From Limnohabitans sp. (GTDB lineage Bacteria; Pseudomonadota; Gammaproteobacteria; Burkholderiales; Burkholderiaceae_C): a DNA stretch of 8,739 bases. Both the position numbers and the translations under genes were made by a program. The DNA lies in contig JACDQO010000105.1 in assembly GCA_015657605.1 (NCBI GenBank), forward strand, positions 1 through 8,739. The letters are read 5' to 3'. Positions within the stretch are counted from its first letter, which is position 1. Each line of letters opens with the position of its first letter. The notes under the pieces were generated by a model. It was not told the origin of the DNA and ran no database searches. It saw nothing but the letters and a program-made list of their open reading frames with translations. Below, piece by piece: positions 1 through 7,414 of the stretch.

Positions 1-725
1 CGCGCTGGGCCCAGCGCCCCACAGGTCAGCCGCACCACTCGGCCAGTGCCGTGGCTTTGGTGGGCGGCGGTTCGCCACCGCGCCCCGGAGAAATCTCGCT
101 GGCCCACCACGGCGTGCTGTTTTTAGATGAGTTGCCAGAATTCCCACGAGCCGCATTGGAAGCCCTGCGCGAGCCGCTGGAAACCGGCAGCATCACCATC
201 GCCCGGGCCGCACGGCGGGCCGAGTTTCCGGCGCGCTTCCAATTGATCGCGGCCATGAACCCCTGCCCCTGCGGTTACCTGGGCAGCGTGACCAGGTCGT
301 GCTGTTGCACACCCGACCAAGTGAGCCGCTACCAAGGCAAGCTGAGTGGCCCGCTGCTCGACCGGATTGACCTGCACATCGAAGTGCCCAGCCTGAGCGC
401 ACACGACCTCTTGAACGCACCACCGGGCGAAAGCACCGAGCAGATTGCGGCCCGCAGCTTGGCCGCACGCGAACGCGCCATAGCTCGGCAAAACTGCGCC
501 AATGCGGATCTGCAAGGCCAAGCCATCGACGCACAGGCGCGGCTCGAGGACAGCGCCACCGTTTTGCTGCAAAGGGCCGCCGACAAACTCGGCTGGAGTG
601 GGCGCAGCACGCACCGCAGCCTCAAAGTGGCGCGCACCATTGCCGACTTGGCGGGCAGTGACACCATCGCCGCCGAGCATGTGGCCGAAGCGGTGCAGTA
701 CCGGCGGGTGCTCAAGGGGCAGTGA
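1..725 (+). CDS. comM: ComM/YifB-family Mg-chelatase-like AAA+ ATPase, C-terminal part (5' end outside window)
   Basis: This is the last 240 or so codons of a ComM (YifB) protein, a hexameric AAA+ helicase known in naturally competent bacteria to promote branch migration when incoming DNA is integrated during transformation. The reading frame is open from base 3 at the left edge, so the start and Walker A lie outside the window. Visible in order are the family signature PHHSASAVALVGGGSPPRPG, Walker B with DE (GVLFLDELPEF), a sensor-1 region with the cysteine cluster NPCPCGYLG...CCCTPDQ, the arginine-finger segment GPLLDRIDLHIEVP, and the Mg_chelatase_C domain ending in STHRSLKVARTIADLAG and AVQYRRVL. 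The stop is TGA at 723-725. GTG at 51 is an internal valine, not a start, because conserved residues precede it. No break is visible in this part. The residues before PHH read RPTGQ; I recall RPTRQ or RPFRA as usual, so one substitution is possible. Family assignment is firm; a role in competence here is inferred. Confidence 0.93.
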   Translation, partial: RWAQRPTGQPHHSASAVALVGGGSPPRPGEISLAHHGVLFLDELPEFPRAALEALREPLETGSITIARAARRAEFPARFQLIAAMNPCPCGYLGSVTRSCCCTPDQVSRYQGKLSGPLLDRIDLHIEVPSLSAHDLLNAPPGESTEQIAARSLAARERAIARQNCANADLQGQAIDAQARLEDSATVLLQRAADKLGWSGRSTHRSLKVARTIADLAGSDTIAAEHVAEAVQYRRVLKGQ

Positions 726-788
726 GGCCCCAAAGACGCGCGCGCAGACACGACAGGTGAAGCACTTGGGCATCGGGATAATCAACGC

Positions 789-2012
789 ATGCCCCATGCT
801 CGCCAGCACGCCCCGAGCGCTTTAGCCCTTGGCCCCTTCAGCTTTTGGCTGTCGCTGCCCCAGCTCATCACCTGGGGCAGTGTGTTCTACACCTTTTCAC
901 TGCTGATGGCGCCCCTTGAGGCCGAACTGGGCATGAGCCGGGTCGAGTCTTCGATGGCCTTCAGCATGGCGCTGCTGGCCGAGGGATTGATGGCTTACGG
1001 GGTAGGGCGCTGGATCGATGCGGGGCGTGAGCGCTGGGTCATGACGCTGGGCTCGTTATGGATGGCCGCAGGCTTGGTGGGGCACAGTTTTGTCACCACA
1101 GTGGCGGGTTTTTATGTCGCCTGGATTTGGCTGGGCTTAGGGATGGCAGCCACCTTGTACAACCCGGTCTTTGCCGTGGTGACGCGGCGTTTTCCGCAAG
1201 ACTTTCGGCGCGCCATCATCACACTGACTTTTTTGGGTGGCTTGGCCAGCACGGTGTTCATCCCGCTGTTTGCCTGGTGGATGGAGCTGTGGGGTTGGCG
1301 GCAAGCGCTGTGGGCACTGGCTGCGCTGCAGCTGTTGGTGTGCGCGCCCTTGCATGGCTGGCTGCTGCACGGGGCGCCGCGCACCCTGACCGAGCCCTCG
1401 GCTGCACAGGACGCAGCACCATTGACCTCGGTGCGCGAACACCTGCGCCATCCGCCCTTTTGGTTGTTGGCTTTGTTCATGGTGCTCACCATGTCGGTTA
1501 CCTCGGCCTTGCCCGCGCACATGATCGCCTTGCTGCAAGAGTCGGGCTTGTCCCCGGTCTGGGTCATCGCCATCCCGGCGGCCATTGGGGTGATCCAGGT
1601 GCTGGGGCGCTTGGTGCTGTTTGTGTTTGAACGCTACTGGGACGTGCACGCCGCCAACCGCTGGATTCCCACTTTGATTCCGGCAGGCGTGCTGGCCTTG
1701 CTGATCGGCGGGCTCAGCCCGATCGCCTCACTGGTGTTTGTGCTGCTGTATGGCCTGGGCAACGGCATGAACACCATCGTCAAAGGCACGGCCATGGCGC
1801 AGTATGTGAGCCGCCAGCATGTCGGGCAGCTCAATGGTCTGCTGGGTTTGCCGATTGCACTGGCCCGCGCCGCTGCGCCTTTGACGCTCGGCCTGCTGTG
1901 GTCGCCCGAGCATGGCTACACCCTGGCGCTGTGGTGGCTGCTGCTGGCCAGCTTGCTGGGCACAGCCGCACTGTGGGCGGCGCAAATCTACGCCCGCGCC
2001 GCACGGCAATGA
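789..2012 (+). CDS. MFS transporter, substrate unknown
   Basis: A complete 407-residue major facilitator superfamily carrier, the usual length for a 12-helix member of the inner membrane. Alternating hydrophobic stretches run the whole length. The loop between helices 2 and 3 holds a good motif A variant (GRWIDAGRER, about residues 73-82), and helix 4/5 has LGLGMAATLYNPVFAVVTRRF followed by RRAIITLTFLGGLAST. The cytoplasmic central loop is about residues 195-220 (HGAPRTLTEPSAAQDAAPLTSVREHLRHPP). ATG at 789 is chosen because it is the first in-frame ATG before helix 1. Its Shine-Dalgarno is weak (CGGGATAA about 8 bases upstream). It follows the ComM gene by 63 bases on the same strand and is convergent with the P-type ATPase, with 36 bases between stops. 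The opening (FSFWLSLPQLITWGSVFY) resembles bacterial carboxylate/oxalate-formate-like MFS proteins, but that is only an impression; the substrate cannot be read. Confidence 0.88.
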   Translation: MPHARQHAPSALALGPFSFWLSLPQLITWGSVFYTFSLLMAPLEAELGMSRVESSMAFSMALLAEGLMAYGVGRWIDAGRERWVMTLGSLWMAAGLVGHSFVTTVAGFYVAWIWLGLGMAATLYNPVFAVVTRRFPQDFRRAIITLTFLGGLASTVFIPLFAWWMELWGWRQALWALAALQLLVCAPLHGWLLHGAPRTLTEPSAAQDAAPLTSVREHLRHPPFWLLALFMVLTMSVTSALPAHMIALLQESGLSPVWVIAIPAAIGVIQVLGRLVLFVFERYWDVHAANRWIPTLIPAGVLALLIGGLSPIASLVFVLLYGLGNGMNTIVKGTAMAQYVSRQHVGQLNGLLGLPIALARAAAPLTLGLLWSPEHGYTLALWWLLLASLLGTAALWAAQIYARAARQ

Positions 2013-2048
2013 ACACTGCATCCGGGTGAACAGGGTCAGCTGGAAACT

Positions 2049-4633
2049 TTATGGCTTGCTTGTCGTCATCAGGTATTGACGCTGTACCCACTTGATGCCT
2101 TCAAACCACAACAGGCTCAGCAAACCCAGCGCACAGGCGGACACCAACTCGTGGGCAGGCAAGGGCGCAAAGCGCAATACTTCCACCGCCCAGGGCAGAT
2201 AGAGCGAGACCCACAACAACCCAAAGGCCAGCCCCAACACCACCCACAAAGTCCGATTCGGTGCGCGCAACGAAGCCCACAGCGAGCGCTGGCTTGACCG
2301 GTTGGAGAGGATCAGGGCCAAGTTGCCCACGACCAAAGTGGCAAAAGCAAAGGCACGTGCTTCGGGTTCGGTCAAACGCGCATGGGCCCATGCAAAGGCC
2401 ACCATCACCACGGCCAGCGCACCCAGTCCTTGAACGAAGGCCAACAGCAAAGTGGCGCCACCAAAAAGAGGCTCTTTCGCATCACGTGGTGGACGATGCA
2501 TCACGTCGTCCTCTGCAGGCTCGTTTTCGAAGCGACCGCGCACGCCGGGTCGATGATGAGCTCGAGCAAGGCGATATGCATCGGGTACAGCAGGCTGGGC
2601 CAAGCCAAGAGCACTGGCAGCATCGCCATACCGGCAATGGGAACGTGCACAGCCAGGATGTACGACATGGCTTTGCGCAGGTTGTCGAAAATCCTGCGCC
2701 CCAAGCGAACCGAGGCCACGATGGCCGAGAAATTGTCATCGATCAGCACCAGCGCGGCCGACTCGCGAGCCACGTCGGTGCCGCGCCGGCCCATGGCCAC
2801 GCCCACATGCGCCGCACGAAGTGCCGGAGCGTCGTTCACGCCATCGCCGGTCATGGCGACGATGTCACCCCGTTTTTTGAGCGCTTGAACAATGCGCAGT
2901 TTCTGTTCGGGTGAGATGCGGGCACAAACGCTGACGCCGGCGATGCGCCGGCAAAGCGCCTCATCGCCAAGCCCCGCCATCTCCTCACCCGTCAGCACAT
3001 CACCCTCTCGCAGGTCCAGTCCCGCTTGATGAGCGATCGTTCGGGCTGTGGTGGGGTAGTCACCGGTGATCATGATCACGCGGATGCCCGCGCCACGGCA
3101 TTCGGCCACAGCTGCGGGCACTTCATCGCGCACCGGGTCTGCCAGCCCAAGAAGCCCGATGAACTCAAAATCAAAGTCATGCGCCTGGGCCGGCCAGTCT
3201 TGCCCTGCAAACGATCCGCGCGCCACAGCCAACACACGCAAACCCTCGGCGGCCAAACTGTCGACCACACCGCTGATGTAGGAACGCTGTGCGCTGTTGA
3301 GGTGGCACAGGTCCATCACCGCTTCGGGTGCGCCTTTGGCGGCAACGGTCTGAACGCCGTCACCCGGCGCGGCCCACACGTGTGACATGGCGCGCAATTG
3401 CGGGCTGAGCGCATAGGCGTGCACCAGTCGCCAGTCGCGGTGCAGGTGTTCTGTACAGGCCAGAAAACGCAGGCCTAGTTGATGGAAGGCTTTTTCCATC
3501 GGATCAAAGGGGTCGATCACACTGGCCAAAATAGCCAGCTCCACCAGCGGGTGAAAGGTTTCGGGCAGGGGGCCTTCGGCCAGTGCATCCAGGGCGAGGC
3601 GCTCTGTCAGATCGACGCCGCCCGCAACCAGGTGGGTCACGGTCATGCGGTTCTCGGTCAAGGTGCCGGTTTTGTCGGTGCACAGCACGGTGGTCGCGCC
3701 CAAGGTCTCAATGGCGTTGATGCGCCGGGTGAGCACCCCTGCTTGCGTGAGACGCTTGGCGCCCAGTGCTGGAAACACGGTGAGCACCACCGGGTATTCC
3801 TCGGGCAGCAAGGCCATGGCCAGAGCAATGCCGGCCAGCAAGGCTTGCAGCCAGTCACCTTGGAGCCATCCATGAACCAAGACCAGCACAAGACTCAGAC
3901 CCAGCGCCAGCAAGGCCAAGTTGCGCACCAGCCGGTTTGTTTGCTGCTGAAGGGGCGATCGCTCGTGCGCCAAGCTGAGCATCGAATCCCCGATGCGACC
4001 GATCTGGCTGCGCGCACCTGTGGCCATCACACGCGCCATCGCGCTGCCTTGCACGATCAATGTGCCCGCACAGACCATTGGCCGATCGTCACCACCCGCC
4101 ATCCACTGCGCCGAGTCCAACTGGCTTGCTGAGCTGATTTCATCGGGCAGCGCCACCCGCTTGCTCACCGGAACCGCTTCGCCCGTCAGCAAGGACTCGT
4201 CAGCCTGCAGCCCGTCGACAAGCACCAGCAAGGCGTCGGCGGGCACGCGGTCGCCTTCGCTCAGCTTGATCAGGTCGCCACGCACCACCGCACTCCCTGC
4301 AATGCGCAGAGCTTGTCCGTCACGAATGACCAAGGCGCGCGGGCTGGTGAGGTCGCGCAGCGCTTCGATGGCCCGCTCAGTGCGGCCCTCTTGGTAAAGC
4401 GTGAGCCCCAGGGTGAGCAGCACGAAGCCAAAAAGGGTCAAGCCCTCCTGAAGATCACCGAACGTGATGTACAAAATCCCGGCAGCCAACAGCAACAAGA
4501 ACATCGGCTCACGCAGGGTGTTCACAGCGATCGACCACAGCGTCCGGCGTGCACCACCGGGCAGGGTATTGGCGCCCTCATCCGCCAGGCGCCGAGCGGC
4601 TTGGGCCGAGGTCAGCCCCCATTCGGTGCCCAT
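2049..4633 (-). CDS. Cation-transporting P-type ATPase (P2-like), frameshifted as sequenced near 2531
   Basis: An ATP-driven cation pump of the inner membrane, about 861 residues if one missing base is restored. The first frame (4633 down to about 2531, 701 residues) has a short cation-ATPase N-terminal region, actuator loop motif TGEA (residues 150-153), helix M4 LLPEEYPVV (about 276-283), phosphorylation site CTDKTGTLT with D320, nucleotide-domain motif KGAPEAVMDLC, MITGDYPTTA, hinge TGDGVNDAPALRAAHVG, and helices M5-M6 ending LLELIIDPACAVA. The reading then breaks. The shifted frame from 2531 down to the TAA at 2049-2051 continues FENEPAEDDVMHRPPRD and four further helices (M7-M10). ATG at 4633 is supported by AAAGGA six bases upstream. 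PEEYP in M4 and LELIIDP in M6 place it beside PacL/PMA-type P2 pumps and away from heavy-metal P1B pumps (no CPC, no N-terminal CXXC). The ion (Ca, Mn, Mg or other) cannot be told. Without the missing base the product would lose M7-M10. Confidence 0.9.
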
Positions 4634-4849
4634 ATTTCATCCTTTGAATTGCATGGATCGATGTCTTCGCAGACAGTGCCCACAAGATGACCCTTGGATA
4701 CACCCATGCCATGCTCGAAAAGACACGCCACTTCCAGCTTGGGCACCACGTTACACAAGGGTACCGATGCACGTTGTGAGGCAACACACACTGCGCGATG
4801 CACATCAGAAAATCAGGGCAGCAGACCGATGGCCCAGAAGTCTTGCCCC
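4634..4849. other. Gap of 216 bases without a supported gene
   Basis: This lies between the argP stop and the P-type ATPase start, both read on the minus strand. It must carry the 3' end of argP and probably the ATPase promoter. Apart from the ATPase ribosome binding site I see no convincing -35/-10 pair, no strong hairpin followed by T residues and no coding signal. Open frames here have no recognisable protein sequence. Confidence 0.5.
4640..4645 (-). promoter_or_regulatory. Ribosome binding site of the P-type ATPase gene
   Basis: On the minus strand the bases read AAAGGA, six bases before the ATG at 4633-4631. This supports that start over the nearby out-of-frame ATG. Confidence 0.6.
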
Positions 4850-5762
4850 TCAGGCCTGGCGCAAGTGCAGCGCCGCTGCGGCCTTGACCGCTTGGGTCAG
4901 GCGCTGTGCTGACGGGGCCTCGCGCGCCCAGTGCTGCCAATACAGGGCCACATCCACCGTGGCCCCCGGCAGCAGTTCTTGCAGCGTCGGGCGTTGGGCC
5001 AAGTGCTGCTCGGGCACCATGCCCCAGCCCAGGCCGAGTTCGATGGCCGTCTCAAACGCGCCCACGGCAGGGGCAAAGTGGCGCGGGTAATGGGGCTGCT
5101 GCAGGCCAAAGTGCTGGGCCAAAAAGGCGTCTTGCAAAGCGTCCTTGCGGTTAAAAATCACGGCCGGTTGCGCCAGCAGTTTGTGCACGGACACCGCCCC
5201 GGCGCTGGTGCGGCAGCGCTTGAGCACGGCCGGGGTGGCCACGCAGCGGTAGCGCATGCGCCCCAAGGGCTCGGCCACGCAACCGCGCATGGGCTCGGCC
5301 AAAGTGGTCACGCAGCCCATCACATCGCCGCTTTTGAGGGCGTCGTGCGTGTGGTCCTGGTCGTCGATCATGATGTCGAGCAACACATGGTGGCGCAACA
5401 GCATCGCGGCCACACCCGGCAAAAACCAGCTGTCCACCGAATCGGCGTTGATGGCCACGCTCAGCGATTGCCAGCGCACGGCCTTGCGCGCACCGCTTTG
5501 GGTCGACGTGCCCTGCAGCCCGCCTAACACATCGGCTTCCATCATGCGCACTTGCTTGACGTGGGCCAACAAGGCTTGTCCGGCGGGGGTGGCGCGCACC
5601 ATGCTTGCCACGCACCAGCAAGCGCTGGCCCAGGCTCTCTTCGAGCGCCTTGATGCGCAAAGACACCGCCGCCAGCGTGATGGACAAGGCTTGCGCCGCC
5701 GCGCCAAAGCCGCCATGTTCGACCACGGCGGCCAGGGCTTCGAGTTGGCGGGCGTCCAGCAT
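4850..5762 (-). CDS. argP: LysR-family regulator of the ArgP/LysG type, frameshifted as sequenced near 5599-5606
   Basis: Transcription regulator expected to sense arginine/lysine and control the divergent lysE exporter. ATG at 5762 gives MLDARQLEALAAVVEHGGF, the typical ArgP opening; a TTG two codons upstream is less likely. The winged helix-turn-helix covers about residues 3-60 and runs to EESLGQRLLVRG. The next frame continues RATPAGQALLAHVKQVRMME, so the reading shifts between LLVRG and RATPAGQ. The arithmetic requires one extra base (or two missing); removing one A at 5605-5606 or one G at 5599-5600 restores LLVR-(4 residues)-RATPAGQ, the same spacing as in E. coli ArgP (LLVRTVPPRPTEQGQ). 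Restored length is about 303 residues, normal for the family, with the effector domain from about residue 90 on (SVAINADSVDSWFLPGV, FNRKDALQDAFL, GLGWGMVPEQHL). The recognition-helix segment reads TLAAVSLRIK, where TQSAVSQRIK is common. Identification as ArgP is supported by both sequence and neighbour; the effector is inferred. Confidence 0.88.
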
Positions 5763-5820
5763 ATTCAAGTTAAAGATTAATTGAGTGATGTGAGTTTAAT
5801 TGAATTGGGTTTAAATCATG
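5763..5820. promoter_or_regulatory. Candidate ArgP operator and divergent promoter region of argP and lysE
   Basis: A short AT-rich stretch in an otherwise GC-rich window, exactly in the divergent argP-lysE space. It contains an imperfect inverted repeat, ATTCAAGTTAAA (5763-5774) against TTTAATTGAAT (5795-5805), and two direct copies of TTAATTGA (5777-5784 and 5796-5803) whose starts are 19 bases apart, about two helical turns. LysR-type regulators usually bind such dyads beside the divergent gene they control. The position directly against the argP ATG fits autoregulation. I cannot assign -35/-10 boxes with confidence; the operator role is inference. Confidence 0.5.
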
Positions 5821-5900
5821 GCGCTTGGCGCGCACACTCCGGGCCATTCACCGGCAACTCATGCCAGTCGCCCCAACATCACACCGCCGTCCACGGCCCC

Positions 5901-5904
5901 GGAG
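5901..5904 (+). promoter_or_regulatory. Ribosome binding site of lysE
   Basis: GGAG lies six bases before the ATG at 5911. It decides the start against the in-frame ATG at 5818, which has no such site and would add a 31-residue, Pro/Ser/His-rich, non-hydrophobic leader not typical of LysE proteins. Confidence 0.65.
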
Positions 5905-5910
5905 ATTCCC

Positions 5911-6572
5911 ATGGTTCTGAGCTTTCCCACTTTCACCGCCGGCATGGTGCTCAGCATCTCCTTGATCATGGCCATTGGTCCACAAAACGCGCATGTGCTG
6001 CGCATGGGCCTGCAGCGCCAGCACCTGTGGCTGACGGTGGCGGTTTGCGCCGTGGCCGATGTGGCGCTGATTGGCCTGGGCGTGCTGGGTCTGGCGCAGT
6101 TGGGCGGCCTGAGTGACAAACTGCACGGCGCATTGGTCGGTGCAGGCATGCTGTTTTGCTGGTGTACGGCTGGCAAGCGTTTCAGCGGTTTTTGCACCCC
6201 ATGGCTTTGGTGCTGAACCAGCCCGAAGAGGGCAAGGCTGAGGCCGGAAAATCCAAAGGGCATGTACAGGCAGCCCCCGTCACACGACGCCAAGCCCTTT
6301 TGTCGGCGCTGGCGTTTTCATGGCTCAACCCGCATGCTTGGCTGGACACGGCGGTGTTGATCGGCACTGCATCGCTGGCCTATGGGCAAGGCAGCACCAG
6401 CTTTGGCCTGGGCGCGGCAGCGGGTTCAATGCTGTGGTTCCTGAGCTTGGGCGTGGCCGCCTTCTGGCTGGGTCGGCGTCTGAACTCGCTGCACATTTGG
6501 CGCGCACTGGACGGCGCGGTGGCGCTGATGATGTGGGGCACAGCCGCGTGGTTGGGCTTCAGTCTGGTTTGA
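5911..6572 (+). CDS. lysE: LysE/ArgO-family basic amino acid exporter, frameshifted as sequenced at 6154-6157
   Basis: Inner-membrane exporter of the LysE superfamily, expected to pump out arginine and/or lysine. The first frame from ATG 5911 reads MVLSFPTFTAGMVLSISL, then the family signature MAIGPQNAHVLRMGL (about residues 20-34), to GALVGAGMLF at residue 82. There the run of four T at 6154-6157 should hold five: with one T added the protein continues LLVYGWQAFQRFLHPMAL, a hydrophilic loop (residues about 103-127, rich in Lys/Glu), the second signature FSWLNPHAWLDTAVLIG (about 136-152) and two C-terminal helices, ending at TGA 6570-6572. Restored length is 220 residues, normal for the family, with about six helices. 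It is divergent from argP, the classical LysG-LysE/ArgP-ArgO arrangement, and convergent with phnE2 with 9 bases between stops, too few for a separate terminator. As sequenced the frame breaks after helix 3, which would abolish export. Substrate is inferred from family and neighbour. Confidence 0.9.
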
Positions 6573-6581
6573 GTGGGTGCC

Positions 6582-7414
6582 TCAACGGGTTAGCCAACGC
6601 CGCGCCGCAAAGCTCAGGGCATCCACACAGGCCACCATGAGCAGCATCGCGCCCAAGATCGTGGCCGTCTTGTTCATGTGGAACAGGCCCATGTGGAAAG
6701 ACAGCATTTGGCCCAAGCCGCCCGCGCCCACCACGCCCAGCACGGCGGCAGCGCGGATGTTGTTTTCCCAGCGGTAGAGCGTATAGCTCATGAGTTGCGG
6801 CAGCACCTGGGGCAAGGTGGCATAAAAGAACACACGCAGCGGCCCCACACCTTGGGTGCGCAAGGCATCACCGGCCCGGTAGGGATGTTCTCCATGGCCT
6901 CGGCAAATAGCCGGCCCAGCACACCGCTGGTGTGCAGTGCCAGCGCCAAGGTGCCCGCCATGGGCCCCAAGCCCGCAGAGATCAACAGCAACGCGGCCCA
7001 CACCAACTCGGGTATAGCGCGCAGGGCATTGAGCAACCAGCGCGTGGGGCTACGCAGCCAAGCCGGGTCTTGGGCGGACATGCGGCTGGCGGGCACAGCC
7101 AGCGCCAGGCCCAGCACCGCCGCCATGGCGGTGCCCAGCGCCGACATGGCCAGGGTTTCCCAAGCGGCCCAAGCCACTTTGTTCAGAAACACAGGTGACA
7201 AATCGGGCGGGAAAAATTCCGCCACAAAGCGGCCCATGCTGCGCGCCGCTTCCATGGATGCAAAAGCGGCCCAGTCCAAATCCAGCGACACAAAGCTGGC
7301 CACCACCAAGACCAGCAAAGCCAAAGTGAACCAACACGCCTTGCAGCGGGCATCAAAAATCGGCGGCGGCAATTTGTAGGGCAGGTTGGCCGCTTCACGA
7401 GAAAAAGGCTTCAT
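6582..7414 (-). CDS. phnE2: Phosphonate-type ABC transporter permease PhnE (second copy), frameshifted as sequenced near 6871
   Basis: Inner-membrane permease (BPD_transp_1 fold) pairing with phnE1 to form the channel of a phosphonate-class importer. The ATG at 7414-7412 overlaps the phnE1 stop as ATGA, with AGAAAGG seven bases upstream. The in-frame TTG at 7435 is therefore rejected. The first frame gives an N-terminal helix (WFTLALLVLVVASFVSLDL), the membrane core (TLAMSALGTAMAAVLGLALA, LNALRAIPELVWAALLL) and enters the EAA loop at LFAEAMENIPTGP. There one base is missing (+ strand about 6870-6872). The other frame continues GDALRTQGVGPLRVFFYATLP, then YRWENNIRAAAVLGVVGAGG and the last helix to TGA at 6584-6582. 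Restored length is 277 residues, normal for PhnE. The break falls inside the loop that docks on the ATPase, so a true mutant would not couple to PhnC. phnE1 and phnE2 share IPELVWA/VPELVWA and the VGAGGLGQ end but are otherwise well diverged. Confidence 0.88.

Noticed and set aside
123..809. Open frame of 228 codons on the minus strand opposite the ComM gene
   Set aside because: No recognisable domain, and it covers strongly conserved ComM sequence on the other strand.
2013..2048. Bidirectional terminator between the convergent MFS and ATPase genes
   Set aside because: The 36 bases show no convincing stem-loop or T run.
2525..2540. Programmed -1 ribosomal frameshift in the P-type ATPase
   Set aside because: No slippery heptamer of the X-XXY-YYZ kind at the junction, and the neighbouring genes show the same type of break.
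3479..4132. Open frame of 217 codons on the plus strand inside the P-type ATPase gene (also 2261-2914)
   Set aside because: Low-complexity Gln/His/Gly-rich translations opposite unmistakable ATPase motifs; no start signal.
4754..4778. Inverted repeat CACAA / TTGTG in the gap downstream of argP as a terminator
   Set aside because: Only five base pairs with a 15-base loop and no T run; well within chance.
5818..5910. N-terminal extension of lysE from the ATG at 5818, or a separate leader peptide
   Set aside because: The ATG at 5911 has GGAG at the right distance and LysE proteins start close to the first helix; the extra 31 residues are Pro/Ser/His-rich without a run of Lys or Arg codons.
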